Of a stretch of DNA of 64,000 bases, positions 9,809 to 17,535 are shown piece by piece. Where the stretch lies: the NCBI GenBank assembly GCA_000824805.1, contig CCNA01000060.1, positions 281,537 to 345,536 on the forward strand, given 5' to 3'. The notes beneath the pieces are model-generated. The model saw nothing but the letters and a program-made list of their open reading frames with translations. It was not told where the DNA came from and searched no databases. This DNA is from Mesorhizobium sp. SOD10. Lineage in GTDB: Bacteria > Pseudomonadota > Alphaproteobacteria > Rhizobiales > Rhizobiaceae. How positions within the stretch are numbered: position 1 is the stretch's first letter; every line of letters starts with the position of its first letter. Both the position numbers and the translations under genes were made by a program.

Positions 9809-10968
9809 TGCGCCGGCTCCGCCGTGCTCGCAGCATCGGCAGCCTTCGTCTCGTCGGCGGCGACACGCACGAGGTTGCCGTCGTTGAGAAAGCCGGCGCC
9901 GGCGACGACGACGTGGTCGCCTTCCGACAAGCCGCTTTCGATGACCACCCGGCCGTTCTGGCGCGTGCCGGTCGCAACGGGATGCGCGGTGACCTTGCCT
10001 CGATCGTCGACGACGAACACGGCCGGCTTGCCGTCATGCCAGATCAGGGCCGTCTCGGCGACGGTGAGCTGCCGGGACGCCGCCGTCTCGATCGTGACGC
10101 GGGCGAACATGCCAGGCTTCAGGCCCGAGCCCTCGCCAACGGCGACATAGACGGTGGCGAGCCGGGTGGTCGAGTTGACCGTCTCGGCTACCTGGGAAAC
10201 GCTGCCGGAGAAGGCGCGGCCGGACGCATCGACGATGTTGGCCGTCTGACCGGCCGAAATTGCCGCCAGGTCCTTTTCAGGGACAAGCACGGCGACCTCC
10301 AGCCTGCCGTCGCGGACGATCTTCATCAGCTCGGTGCCGGCCTGGACTATGGAACCCGTCACGGCCGGCTTGCTGGAGACGATGCCGTCGAATGGCGCCC
10401 GGATGGTCGTCCTGTCGAGTTGGGCCTGCAGCCGTTCGGCCGCGGCTTCGGCCTGATCGACCCCGGCCTTGCCGGTTTTCACCGCGGTCGCCTTTTCCTC
10501 GGCGGTCTCCGCGCTGACGGCATTGCTGGCCAGCAGCTTGTCGGCGCGCGCGGCGGCCGACAGCGCGGAGTCGAGCGTCGCCTGCGCCTGGGCGACGGCT
10601 GCCTTCTGCTCGGCGAGTTGGGCCTTGAGGGGCGAGTCGTCCAACCGCGCGACGACATCGCCGGCTTTCACATGATCGCCCTCGGCCACCAGGACCTCGG
10701 TCAGGCGCAGGCCGCTTTCTTCCGCGCCGAGCGTCGCTTCCTGCCAGGCGGCGACGGTACCGGTCGCGCTGATCGACGACGTGACCGTTTCGGAGGCGAC
10801 CTTCTCTACGGAAACCGTAAGTGTCGCCGCCGACGCAGGGATGTGTGTGGCGGGTTCGGTCGAGGCACGGCCATAGGCCTTGAGCGCGGCGACGGCGGCC
10901 AACACGACAAGCAAAGCCAGCAGAAGAAAAAGTCGCTTACGCAATTTGGCGGTCATCGTTTTTGACAT
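9805..10968 (-). CDS. RND efflux periplasmic adaptor, adaptor 1
   Basis: 387 residues. An N-terminal membrane segment follows basic residues (AKLRKRLFLLLALLVVLAA) with no lipobox, so it is probably anchored by an uncleaved signal, unlike adaptor 2. The first lipoyl motif is around GTVAAWQEATLGAEESG; an Ala-rich alpha-hairpin and TIRAPFDGIVSSK follow. It is the first gene of the efflux operon and overlaps pump 1 by four bases (ATGA-type). The start at 10968 lies after a 278-base intergenic region that probably holds the operon promoter. The family call is firm; cargo is unknown. Confidence 0.92.
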   Translation of the reverse strand: MSKTMTAKLRKRLFLLLALLVVLAAVAALKAYGRASTEPATHIPASAATLTVSVEKVASETVTSSISATGTVAAWQEATLGAEESGLRLTEVLVAEGDHVKAGDVVARLDDSPLKAQLAEQKAAVAQAQATLDSALSAAARADKLLASNAVSAETAEEKATAVKTGKAGVDQAEAAAERLQAQLDRTTIRAPFDGIVSSKPAVTGSIVQAGTELMKIVRDGRLEVAVLVPEKDLAAISAGQTANIVDASGRAFSGSVSQVAETVNSTTRLATVYVAVGEGSGLKPGMFARVTIETAASRQLTVAETALIWHDGKPAVFVVDDRGKVTAHPVATGTRQNGRVVIESGLSEGDHVVVAGAGFLNDGNLVRVAADETKAADAASTAEPAQ

Positions 10969-11195
10969 TGGGCGAGGCGATCGGGAGCGACAGCCGATAG
11001 GCTGCGAAGTTCAATCGGATCGCGGCTCCGGTTGGGATGGGCGCAATAGCCGGCTCAGGAGTGCGCCGGCCGACCGGCAAGCCCGGAGCCACAGACACGA
11101 TGAGGCGCAGCATCATCAGCGCTTCCCACATGGTGCTCTCCATCTCGCGTCGAGCTGCCGGCGGCAGCACGACGCGTCTTTCGGTTGCAAGAAGA

Positions 11196-11238
11196 GCCGG
11201 CCGGCCCTTGAACGGGTGGGTCAGGGGGGCCGGCCGGC
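11196..11238 (-). terminator. GC-rich hairpin between the Spy-like gene and the efflux operon
   Basis: The arms GCCGGCCGGCCC (11196-11207) and GGGCCGGCCGGC (11227-11238) pair perfectly over 12 bp around a 19-base loop. It starts nine bases after the Spy-like stop codon on the minus strand and is followed there by a weak pyrimidine run (CTCTTCTT). It may terminate the Spy-like transcript or attenuate read-through into the efflux operon. The U-tract is poor, so Rho-independent action is uncertain. Confidence 0.5.
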
Positions 11239-11246
11239 GCAGCCGG

Positions 11247-11927
11247 TCAGAGTTGCTCGCCACTCCGCGGTGGGGGTGGAGGGAGCTGTCCGCCGTGATC
11301 AGGCAAACTTCCGGGGCCGGCTGCATCCGGCGGATCACCCCATGGACCGGGGGGCGGGCCATGCGGCCGATCCGCCGAAGCGAGTATTTCGAGCTGTTCG
11401 GGCGTAAGCTTGGCCCGCAACACGGTGATGGCGTCCTTGAGCTTGGCGGCCGAGGCGGCGCGCTTGGTCACCTCGTCGGCCAGCTTTTCCTGGAAGGCGA
11501 AGGGATCGCGCTTTGCCTGATCCGGCTTGCCGCCGGCGGCATCGTCCGGCCCGCGGCCGGGCTGGCCGACATCGGGCCGCGGCGGCGGGGCCAGCACCGC
11601 CTGCAGCGCGCTGGTGTAGTCGCGCCAGGCGTCGAGCTGTTCGGAGCGGATGCCGATCCGGGTTTCGAGCGCGGCGAGCCGTGCGGCAAGAAATTCCGGC
11701 GGCGGCCCCATGCGGCGCGGACCGAAGCCCTCGGGGCCGTGCCGCATCGCCCAGCGCTGGCCAGGCCACGGCATCGGACCCGGGCCAGTGTCGGGGCCGG
11801 GGTCGTCCTGCCGGCCGATTGCCGGCGGCTCGTCCCCGGGTGCTGCGCCCGGTTCTGTTTGCGCGGCGAGCACGGGGTGGATGGCCGCGACCGAGAAGAG
11901 GCCAAGCGCCAGAAGTCTGCTTCGCAT
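11247..11927 (-). CDS. Periplasmic Spy/CpxP-like protein (LTXXQ motif)
   Basis: 226 residues with a clear Sec signal peptide (MRSRLLALGLFSVAAIHPVLAAQ). The mature part has a long Pro/Gly/Met-rich linker, a helical core (LAALETRIGIRSEQLDAW) and LTPEQLEIL, which matches the LTxxQ signature of Spy/CpxP/ZraP periplasmic proteins. The C-terminus is Pro-rich. Family members act as chaperones or dampen envelope-stress kinases. It is divergent from the response regulator at 12140 and upstream of the RND operon on the same strand, so it may be a stress output or a feedback part of that system (inference). Confidence 0.75.
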   Translation of the reverse strand: MRSRLLALGLFSVAAIHPVLAAQTEPGAAPGDEPPAIGRQDDPGPDTGPGPMPWPGQRWAMRHGPEGFGPRRMGPPPEFLAARLAALETRIGIRSEQLDAWRDYTSALQAVLAPPPRPDVGQPGRGPDDAAGGKPDQAKRDPFAFQEKLADEVTKRAASAAKLKDAITVLRAKLTPEQLEILASADRPHGPPPGPWGDPPDAAGPGSLPDHGGQLPPPPPRSGEQL

Positions 11928-12010
11928 GACATGATCCTTTCCTGCATGCTTCGGATGCCGGGAGGATAGGAAGCGTCTTTTGCCGTATTGCTTCGGCGCG
12001 TTGCCGAAGG

Positions 12011-12081
12011 TTTCCGGAAAAAGGAGATTTGTTTCCGAATGTTTCCAGCGGCTTTGCGGAAACGTTCCGTTGCAATTTTCC
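12011..12081. promoter_or_regulatory. Cluster of TTTCC half-sites, candidate response-regulator operator
   Basis: The divergent region has TTTCCGGAAA (12011-12020, a perfect palindrome), TTTCC at 12032 and 12042, GGAAA at 12058 and TTTCC at 12077. Spacings of 21 and 10 bases between the first three put them on one face of the helix, as is usual for direct-repeat sites bound by OmpR-family dimers. The region controls both the Spy-like gene and the regulator gene. Binding by the regulator is inference. Confidence 0.45.
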
Positions 12082-12105
12082 GTGCCGCTCGGCTGCGCCG
12101 CTCCC

Positions 12106-12111
12106 TATAAT
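12106..12111 (+). promoter_or_regulatory. Probable -10 element of the response-regulator gene
   Basis: TATAAT sits 28 bases before the ATG at 12140. No good -35 hexamer lies 17 bases upstream, but the TTTCC repeat at 12077-12081 is close to that position, which fits an activator-dependent promoter and autoregulation. Confidence 0.45.
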
Positions 12112-12139
12112 CACGAACAAACAGGCAAGCGGGCTAAGA

Positions 12140-12865
12140 ATGCAGGCACAATCCCACATCCTTGTCGTGGACGACGACCGCGAGATCAGGACGCTGCTCG
12201 GGCGCTATCTCGACGGGCAGGGATTTCGCGTGTCGGTGGCGGCCGACCGGCGCGAATGCGAGCAGAAGCTCGGCTCAGGCCAGTTCGACCTCATCGTGCT
12301 CGACGTCATGCTGCCCGACGGCTCCGGTCTCGACATCTGCCGGAGCCTGCGGGACCGCAAGCCGCATATTCCCGTCATCCTGCTGACCGCGCTGAAAGAG
12401 GATGTCGACCGCATCATCGGGCTGGAGCTCGGCGCCGACGACTATCTCGGCAAGCCGTTCAACCCGCGCGAGCTTTCGGCCCGCATCCGGGCGGTGCTCA
12501 GGCGCTCGGCGCCGGACGAAGCCGCGCCGCCCAAGGTTCGCGTTTATTATTTCGCCGGTTACCGCCTGGAGCCTGACACGCGCAAGGTGATGGACGCCGA
12601 CGGCGCCCTGATCGACCTTACCGGCGCCGAGTTCGACCTGCTGCAGGTTTTTCTCGACCGTCCGGGGCGGCTTTTGTCGCGCGACCAGCTCCTCGATCTG
12701 ACGCAAGGGCGCGAGCGCGAGCCGCTCGACCGCTCCGTCGACGTGCTGATGAGCCGGCTGCGGCGGAAATTCGCCGAAGCGGGCGAGGAGAACCTGTTCA
12801 AGACCGTGCGCAACGGCGGCTATCAACTCACCGCGCGCGTCGAGACGGCGGAGACCGGGGCATGA
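12140..12865 (+). CDS. OmpR-family two-component response regulator
   Basis: 241 residues. The receiver domain has the acidic pair in VVDDDREI, the phospho-acceptor Asp55 in IVLDVMLPDGSG, a conserved Thr in LLTALKED and Lys in GKPFNPREL. A winged-helix trans_reg_C domain follows (LTGAEFDLLQVFLDRPGRLLSR and later DVLMSRLRRK). I chose ATG 12140 because the receiver begins right after it; the frame is open further upstream but has no domain there. Its stop overlaps the kinase start by four bases. It is divergent from the Spy-like gene and the RND operon, which are its likely targets (inference). Confidence 0.93.
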   Translation: MQAQSHILVVDDDREIRTLLGRYLDGQGFRVSVAADRRECEQKLGSGQFDLIVLDVMLPDGSGLDICRSLRDRKPHIPVILLTALKEDVDRIIGLELGADDYLGKPFNPRELSARIRAVLRRSAPDEAAPPKVRVYYFAGYRLEPDTRKVMDADGALIDLTGAEFDLLQVFLDRPGRLLSRDQLLDLTQGREREPLDRSVDVLMSRLRRKFAEAGEENLFKTVRNGGYQLTARVETAETGA

Positions 12866-14106
12866 CCTCGCTGCGCCGGCGGCTTATCATTCTCCTGGTC
12901 GTGTCGATCCTCGGGGTCGTCGGGCTCGCCACTTTCGTCGCTGTCAAGGTGCTCGGCGGTCCGTCGCCGGAACTCATCATGGGGCCGCTCGCCCATCAGA
13001 TTCAGTACATGGTGCAACTGGCTCCCGGCCACGTGCCGAATTCAGGCGATGCGCCCGTCACTGTGAAGGATCGCCCGGCCGACGGCTTCGAGGACCGCAA
13101 GCACACAAAGGTGCTGAACGAGATCCTGCACCATGACGGGCTGAATGTTTCGGCCGTGGTCAGCCGCAATGCCGGCAGACCGGGAATGGTCGCTTCTGTC
13201 GAGCTGCCCGACCATCGCTGGATGATCGTCAACGTGCCCGATTTCGGCCCGCCGCGCGATGTCTGGTACGGGCTGGCGGGCTGGATGTTGCTGATCGTGC
13301 TCGGCGCCACCCCGGTGTCGATCTACTTCACCGGCGTGCTGGTGCGGCCGCTCGAAATGCTCGAGGCCGCCGCCAGCAAGATCGGATCGGACGGCGTGCT
13401 GGCGACCTTGCCGGAAAAAGGCTCGGCTGAGGTGAGGGCCACCGCCCATGCGCTCAACGAGCTGTCGGCAAGATTGAGGACGGCGATGGAAAGCCGCATG
13501 CGGCTGGTCGCCGCCGCCGGCCACGATCTCAGGACCCCGATGACCAGGATGCGGCTCAGGGCCGAGTTCCTCGAGGAGGATCGCGAGAAATGGCTGAGCG
13601 ACCTCGACGAGCTCGACCGTATCGCCGACAGCGCCATCCGCCTAGTGCGCGAGGAGGTGAACCAGGACGCGGTCGAGCTGGTGGAACTGGACAGGCTGGT
13701 TCGCGATATCGAGGTCGAGATGGTCTCGCTCGGCCATGCGGTGACCATCGACCATCTCGATCATGTGTCGGTCAAAGCCGGCGCGCTTGGCTTGCGCCGG
13801 GCGCTGCGCAACCTGATTGTGAACGCCGCCACGCATGGCAAGAGCTGCACCGTCGCGCTTGCGGGGCGGGGCGGCCGGGCGGTCCTCACCATCGCCGACC
13901 GCGGCCCCGGCATCCCGCCGGACCTGCTCAACAAGGCCTTCGAGCCGTTCTTCCGGGTCGATCCGGCGCGCACGCAGTTCATTCCGGGCGCGGGGCTTGG
14001 GCTTGCGATCGCGAAGGAGATCATCGAACGCTACGGCGGGACGATCACGCTGGAAAACCGGCCTGGGGGAGGGCTGCTGCAGACGGTGGTGTTTGCAACG
14101 GCCTGA
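12862..14106 (+). CDS. Sensor histidine kinase
   Basis: 414 residues. TM1 is near residues 7-30, a periplasmic sensor region of about 110 residues follows (including VSAVVSRNAGRPGM), then TM2 around GLAGWMLLIVLGA and a HAMP domain. The phospho-acceptor is His221 in AAGHDLRTPMTRM. The ATPase domain shows NLIVNAATHG (N box), DRGPGIP (G1) and GAGLGLAIAKEI (G2). It is co-translated with the response regulator through a four-base overlap. The periplasmic position of the sensor region fits detection of envelope or metal stress, but the ligand is unknown. Confidence 0.93.
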   Translation: MTSLRRRLIILLVVSILGVVGLATFVAVKVLGGPSPELIMGPLAHQIQYMVQLAPGHVPNSGDAPVTVKDRPADGFEDRKHTKVLNEILHHDGLNVSAVVSRNAGRPGMVASVELPDHRWMIVNVPDFGPPRDVWYGLAGWMLLIVLGATPVSIYFTGVLVRPLEMLEAAASKIGSDGVLATLPEKGSAEVRATAHALNELSARLRTAMESRMRLVAAAGHDLRTPMTRMRLRAEFLEEDREKWLSDLDELDRIADSAIRLVREEVNQDAVELVELDRLVRDIEVEMVSLGHAVTIDHLDHVSVKAGALGLRRALRNLIVNAATHGKSCTVALAGRGGRAVLTIADRGPGIPPDLLNKAFEPFFRVDPARTQFIPGAGLGLAIAKEIIERYGGTITLENRPGGGLLQTVVFATA

Positions 14107-14263
14107 AGTCGCACGATGTTCGTCCTCGGGCAATTCCGAGCCCTTGGCGCAGGCTTCAACTGTTCTCTCAAGGCTTCGCTCGCTGCATCGTGACCGCTCC
14201 ACCGTTGCGGAGCGGCGTCGCCAGATGCGAGTTTGGCGATAGATGTTTTGCGAGGATGCCACC

Positions 14264-14557
14264 ATGCCCATAGGCAAGATTGCGTTTTGCGCGGCAGCGA
14301 TGATCGTTGCCGCCACAAATTTCGCCGATGCACGGCCCGACACACGCAAGATGACCTGCGCGCAGACCCAGGCACTGATCCAGAGCCGGCATGCGGTGGT
14401 GCTGACCACGGGGGCGAACACATATGAGCGCTATGTCCGCCAGTTCGGCAATGAGTGCGACGCTCCCTACGTGCCGATGGTCGACTATGTCCCGGCCAGT
14501 GACGGCCGGTGCATGGTCTATCGGTGCGAAGAGCCGGCGCCGATGGTTCCGGATTGA
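14264..14557 (+). CDS. Small secreted protein of unknown function
   Basis: 97 residues. I chose the ATG at 14264 because it opens a good signal peptide (MPIGKIAFCAAAMIVAATNFADA); an in-frame ATG at 14243 is also possible. The mature part, about 74 residues, has four cysteines (MTCAQ, NECDAPY, GRCMVYRCEE), likely forming two disulfides in the periplasm. I recognise it only as a type of short hypothetical protein seen in rhizobia. It lies 157 bases after the kinase gene on the same strand, with no evident operon link. Confidence 0.6.
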   Translation: MPIGKIAFCAAAMIVAATNFADARPDTRKMTCAQTQALIQSRHAVVLTTGANTYERYVRQFGNECDAPYVPMVDYVPASDGRCMVYRCEEPAPMVPD

Positions 14558-14657
14558 TCGGCGCTCGGCGTTCTGGGGGATGGCGTTGCCTTTCTGATCG
14601 TCAATCCGCGCTGGCTCGAGCAACGGTATGCCGTTCGCCGCGGAGGCGCGCTGCTTC

Positions 14658-14921
14658 TCACTTGACCTTTTTAATCTCCGGGCCCGTCGGCTGATCGGTC
14701 ACTGGCGCCGGCGTGCAATCCTGCCCCTTGCACTCGAGGGCGGGGTCGTTCCTCGGCGGCAGGCAGTTCTGTCCCTCACAGTGGATGGACGGCAGCTGTT
14801 GCGCCGCGTTGCCGTTCGACTGGACGGGCTGATTCTCGGCGAGGACGGGCTGCGCCCCTGCCAGGCCGGTCATTACCGCGCATAAGAGAGCCGTCCGAAA
14901 CAGGTCCATTCGTGTCTCCAT
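14658..14921 (-). CDS. Small secreted protein with two CxGQxC motifs
   Basis: 87 residues. The signal peptide is roughly METRMDLFRTALLCAVMTGLAGAQPVLA. The mature part, about 59 residues, is low in structure and rich in Pro/Asn/Gln, with two near-identical motifs, CEGQNCLPP and CKGQDCTPA, 16 residues apart. These C-x4-C pairs could form small disulfide loops or bind a metal. A second in-frame ATG at codon 5 (MDLFRT) may be the true start. No family recognised. The gene faces the secreted-protein gene at 14264 convergently. Confidence 0.55.
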   Translation of the reverse strand: METRMDLFRTALLCAVMTGLAGAQPVLAENQPVQSNGNAAQQLPSIHCEGQNCLPPRNDPALECKGQDCTPAPVTDQPTGPEIKKVK

Positions 14922-15236
14922 GGCCGAGACAAAACTCTACACCCTCTGATCGCTGCTAACATCGTCACCCAACAACGCCGTTAATAACGGGTTTCGGCCC
15001 GGGAAGCGCGAGGCGCCGGATTGGCAACTGTTGTGGGGATAACTTTGCTACACGCAAAGGGAGTGAAGCGGCGATATCCTCTCCGACAAGAACTCCGAGC
15101 ATCAACGATCGGCTCGATGGCCTGCTAAAACTGGTGAAGAGGCTGCTGGCAGAGCGCTCACACTCGCGCCGACTTTCCTGATTGTCGCGCCGTGTTTAAC
15201 ATATGTGGCATCGGCGCGCCGTGTCATATGCATATA

Positions 15237-15312
15237 TGATCAAGCTCTCGGTCCCTGGCGGGTCCGAGATCAACCACCTCATAGCCCGCTGGCCCCGGCC
15301 AGCGGGCTTTTT
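15237..15312 (+). ncRNA. Candidate trans-acting small RNA with intrinsic terminator
   Basis: Hairpin 1 at 15247-15268 pairs CTCGG and CCC with GGG and CCGAG around a TGGC loop. A single-stranded ATCAACCACCTCAT follows, and then a perfect 12-bp terminator stem (15283-15294 with 15297-15308) ends in TTTTT. A CATATA box at 15231-15236 could be its -10. The unpaired CCACCTC is complementary to Shine-Dalgarno sequences, a usual seed in alphaproteobacterial sRNAs. The layout recalls the alpha-r8/mmgR (Rfam suhB) group, but I cannot confirm homology. Confidence 0.55.
15283..15312 (+). terminator. Strong Rho-independent terminator of the candidate sRNA
   Basis: AGCCCGCTGGCC and GGCCAGCGGGCT form a perfect inverted repeat with a two-base loop (in practice fewer pairs and a larger loop), followed directly by five T. 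No protein gene ends just upstream, so the terminator needs its own short transcript, which supports the sRNA call. Confidence 0.85.
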
Positions 15313-15471
15313 GTCGGTAGCCGCGGTCAGCCTTTTCTTGCGGGACCCTTGACGATTTTCGCAGTCAGGGGACTTCGGTCGTAGGTATTATGGGACCGTG
15401 GGCCGGGAGCGGAACAAATACTCAAAAGTTCTCTTTTCTATCGAGTGAGAACTCGAGAAGGAGAGAAAGTC

Positions 15472-15714
15472 ATGTCCGACGGACCTACAGTCGTAAACTC
15501 CGGCGGTGGCGGAACAGTCGTTGCCGTAATCCTTGGTATCATCGCAATTGTTGTTCTGTTGTTCTTGACGGGAGTGATAAACATAAATGGTAGCGGAGGG
15601 AAGGATGTGAACGTGAGCGTCAATACCCCCAAGGTTGAGACGCCGGCCACACCGTCCATCTCCAAACCCGCTGCTCCGGCCAAACCCGCCCCGGCGCCTG
15701 CTAACGGGGGCTAA
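15472..15714 (+). CDS. Small single-span membrane protein, unknown function
   Basis: 80 residues, preceded by AAGGAGAGAAAGTC, a strong ribosome-binding site that decides ATG 15472 over an in-frame ATG at 15445. The layout is a short N-terminus with a Gly run (NSGGGGTVV), one membrane helix (AVILGIIAIVVLLFLTGV) and a Pro/Ala-rich tail with repeated KPA motifs (KPAAPAKPAPAP). The helix region uses more A/T-ending codons than its neighbours, so it may be a recent arrival or weakly expressed. No family recognised. Confidence 0.65.
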   Translation: MSDGPTVVNSGGGGTVVAVILGIIAIVVLLFLTGVININGSGGKDVNVSVNTPKVETPATPSISKPAAPAKPAPAPANGG

Positions 15715-15732
15715 ATCTGACCGGCCATTACG

Positions 15733-15757
15733 GGCTCCGGCATTTTACGCCGGAGCC
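15733..15757 (+). terminator. Hairpin downstream of the small membrane protein gene
   Basis: GGCTCCGGC (15733-15741) and GCCGGAGCC (15749-15757) form a perfect 9-bp stem with loop ATTTTAC, 19 bases after the stop codon. No T-run follows, so it is a termination or mRNA-stability hairpin rather than a textbook terminator. Confidence 0.5.
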
Positions 15758-16002
15758 TGCGGCGTCTACCCTCTCAGCAATCACCGGATCAGGGACGACG
15801 CGGTCACTAGCGCTATCTAAACCACCGCTCGGGCGCTGTGGCGGATTAGACTAGACGTGCGGATTGCGCTGGAGCCCACAGAACCGGCTCAGGGTAAGAG
15901 ACTTCCCGAAGCTGAGCGACGCCAACCCGCGCGCCGGTTTCAGCCACGCTGTACGCATTTTGGAAGAAACAAGGCTGGCCCTGGAGCCGCTTCGGTCAAG
16001 AC

Positions 16003-16077
16003 TGGTACGCCCAAGGGGAATCGAACCCCTGTTACCGCCGTGAAAGGGCGGTGTCCTAACCGCTAGACGATGGGCGC
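16003..16077 (-). tRNA. tRNA-Glu (anticodon TTC)
   Basis: Read on the minus strand, the acceptor is GCGCCCA paired with TGGGCGT (one G-U pair). The D-arm is around GTCTAGCGGTTAGGA, the anticodon loop is CCTTTCA with anticodon TTC, the T-arm has GGTTCGATTCC, and CCA is encoded at the 3' end. There is no integrase or duplicated 3' end nearby to suggest that it hosts an element. Confidence 0.95.
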
Positions 16078-16227
16078 GCTCAGACGAAGCGGCTTATAAT
16101 TGCGTTGTTGGCAACCGGCAACCCATCCGCAGCCACATGCGACAACTTTTTTCACGGCGCCGTGAAACGCGTGGCTTCAGATGAAAAATGCATTGCGCGC
16201 GCGGATGTAGCCGAAGGGCAGGCGGGA

Positions 16228-17535
16228 TCAGCCGTCCTCGCCGCCGCCGCGCCGGCGGCACCGCCAGTTCCAGTCGCGCTCGGGGCCGACGTCGACATGG
16301 ACCGATTCGGTGTGGCAGTAGGTGCCGACGCCGCCGCGGCCGGGCATCGAGCGGACATAGTTCGCCAGTTCCCACTTCGACACGCCGGGCACCTGGATGT
16401 CGGCGGCGGCGCAGTACATATGCAGCGAGTTCTTGGCGCCGTTGGCGCGGCGGTTGCGCGAGGGATCGCGGTAGCCGGAGGTGACGATCATCTTGCGGCC
16501 GAAATGGCCCTCGATCGTCTTCAGCACCCGCACCAGCGACGGCTTCAGGCAGGCGACATCGACGCTTTCATTCTGCTTCAAAAGGCCGTTGGGCGCGAGC
16601 CTTGCCATGCCGGCGGCCGATGCCACCTGATAGCCGCCGCCCTCATCCTCGTTGAGGTCGACGTCGCTCTCGTCGTCGATGCCGGACTTGCGCTTGATCT
16701 CGAACAGCGCGGTCTGGCGCACGCCGGGAAGGGCATCGGGGCCGGTGATGTGATAGCTCGGGTCGTCCAGCGAGGCGAGCTGCACTGGCTTGTCGCCCGG
16801 TGTCGCCGAGGCCAGCGTCACAATCGGCTTGGCCGGCGGCGGCGTGGTCTTGGCCTGCGTGGCCTGCGCCGTGATCTGGTCGCCGGAGCGTCCGTTGTTG
16901 ATCAGCGGCGCGGGCGCAGCCGAGGCCGGCGTGGTGCTGAACAGCGAGGCAAACAGGCTCTTCTTCGGCGCGGCGATCTGCGGCTGCGCCGGCTCGCTCG
17001 CGGTTACATAGACGCCGTTGCTCATGGCCTGCGTGGTCGCCTGCGCTTTTGAGACAATTGCTGCGGCATCGCCGGCGGCGACCTGCTCGGCGACCGTTTG
17101 CGTCTGTTCCGCCGTTTGCGCCTGTTGAACCAGCGGTTGCGGCGTGCTGCCGGCAATCGCAGTGGAACCGGCCGGCACGGCGACGGCCGGGAAGGCGGCG
17201 GCTTGCGGCCGTGTCTCCGGCACATAAGCGACCTTCTCGGGCAAAGGCTTATCGCCCTCGCTCATCACGCTCGATCCGGCTGCGGCGGGCGCCGCGGCCT
17301 GGAGCGACGAATCGGCCGCGGTCACGGTCTTGGCGCCGGATGTCGCGCTCATTTCGGTGGCGGTTGAATTGAAAGCGGGCGAAACGACCGACATCGTCGG
17401 GTCGCCGGTCGAGGTGCAGGAGGCCAGAAGCACGGAGAAAAGCGCTGCCGCGATGCTGCGGCTTTCCCCTCGTGCGAGACGCCAACCTGCTGATTTCAAA
17501 ATAAATTCCCCCTCGGCATCCGGTCGGTTCGTCAT
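16228..17535 (-). CDS. M15-type (DUF882/YcbK-like) peptidase lipoprotein
   Basis: 435 residues. The lipoprotein signal ends LLASC (Cys40 from ATG 17535). A TTG start at 17499 with GAGGGGGAA before it would give a more normal signal peptide and is a real alternative. A long Ala/Gln/Thr-rich disordered region follows. The C-terminal 130 residues are the Peptidase_M15_3 domain: TSGYRDPSRNRR, SLHMYCAAADIQ (zinc His and Asp) and TESVHVDVG (Glu and His). The domain is related to D-Ala-D-Ala carboxypeptidases and probably acts on peptidoglycan, held by lipid to a membrane. The gene is monocistronic. Confidence 0.85.
   Translation of the reverse strand: MTNRPDAEGEFILKSAGWRLARGESRSIAAALFSVLLASCTSTGDPTMSVVSPAFNSTATEMSATSGAKTVTAADSSLQAAAPAAAGSSVMSEGDKPLPEKVAYVPETRPQAAAFPAVAVPAGSTAIAGSTPQPLVQQAQTAEQTQTVAEQVAAGDAAAIVSKAQATTQAMSNGVYVTASEPAQPQIAAPKKSLFASLFSTTPASAAPAPLINNGRSGDQITAQATQAKTTPPPAKPIVTLASATPGDKPVQLASLDDPSYHITGPDALPGVRQTALFEIKRKSGIDDESDVDLNEDEGGGYQVASAAGMARLAPNGLLKQNESVDVACLKPSLVRVLKTIEGHFGRKMIVTSGYRDPSRNRRANGAKNSLHMYCAAADIQVPGVSKWELANYVRSMPGRGGVGTYCHTESVHVDVGPERDWNWRCRRRGGGEDG

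Larger units (their letters stand above)
14922..15471. other. 550-base non-coding stretch
   Basis: It holds the upstream region of the CxGQxC gene, an odd palindrome CCGTTAATAACGG at 14978-14990 that could be an operator, and the candidate small RNA described separately. I see no convincing protein gene in the remainder. A short open frame ending near 15180 (LDGLLKLVKRLLAERS) has no start codon and may be a decayed fragment. Confidence 0.5.

Noticed and set aside
10937..11149. Possible small protein upstream of adaptor 1 (MESTMWEALMMLRLIVSVAP...)
   Set aside because: No convincing ribosome-binding site, it overlaps the start of adaptor 1, and it has no recognisable family; the region is better explained as the operon promoter.
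16003..16077. tRNA-Glu as an integration site for a genomic island
   Set aside because: No integrase, no second copy of the tRNA 3' end and no element-like genes were found on either side.
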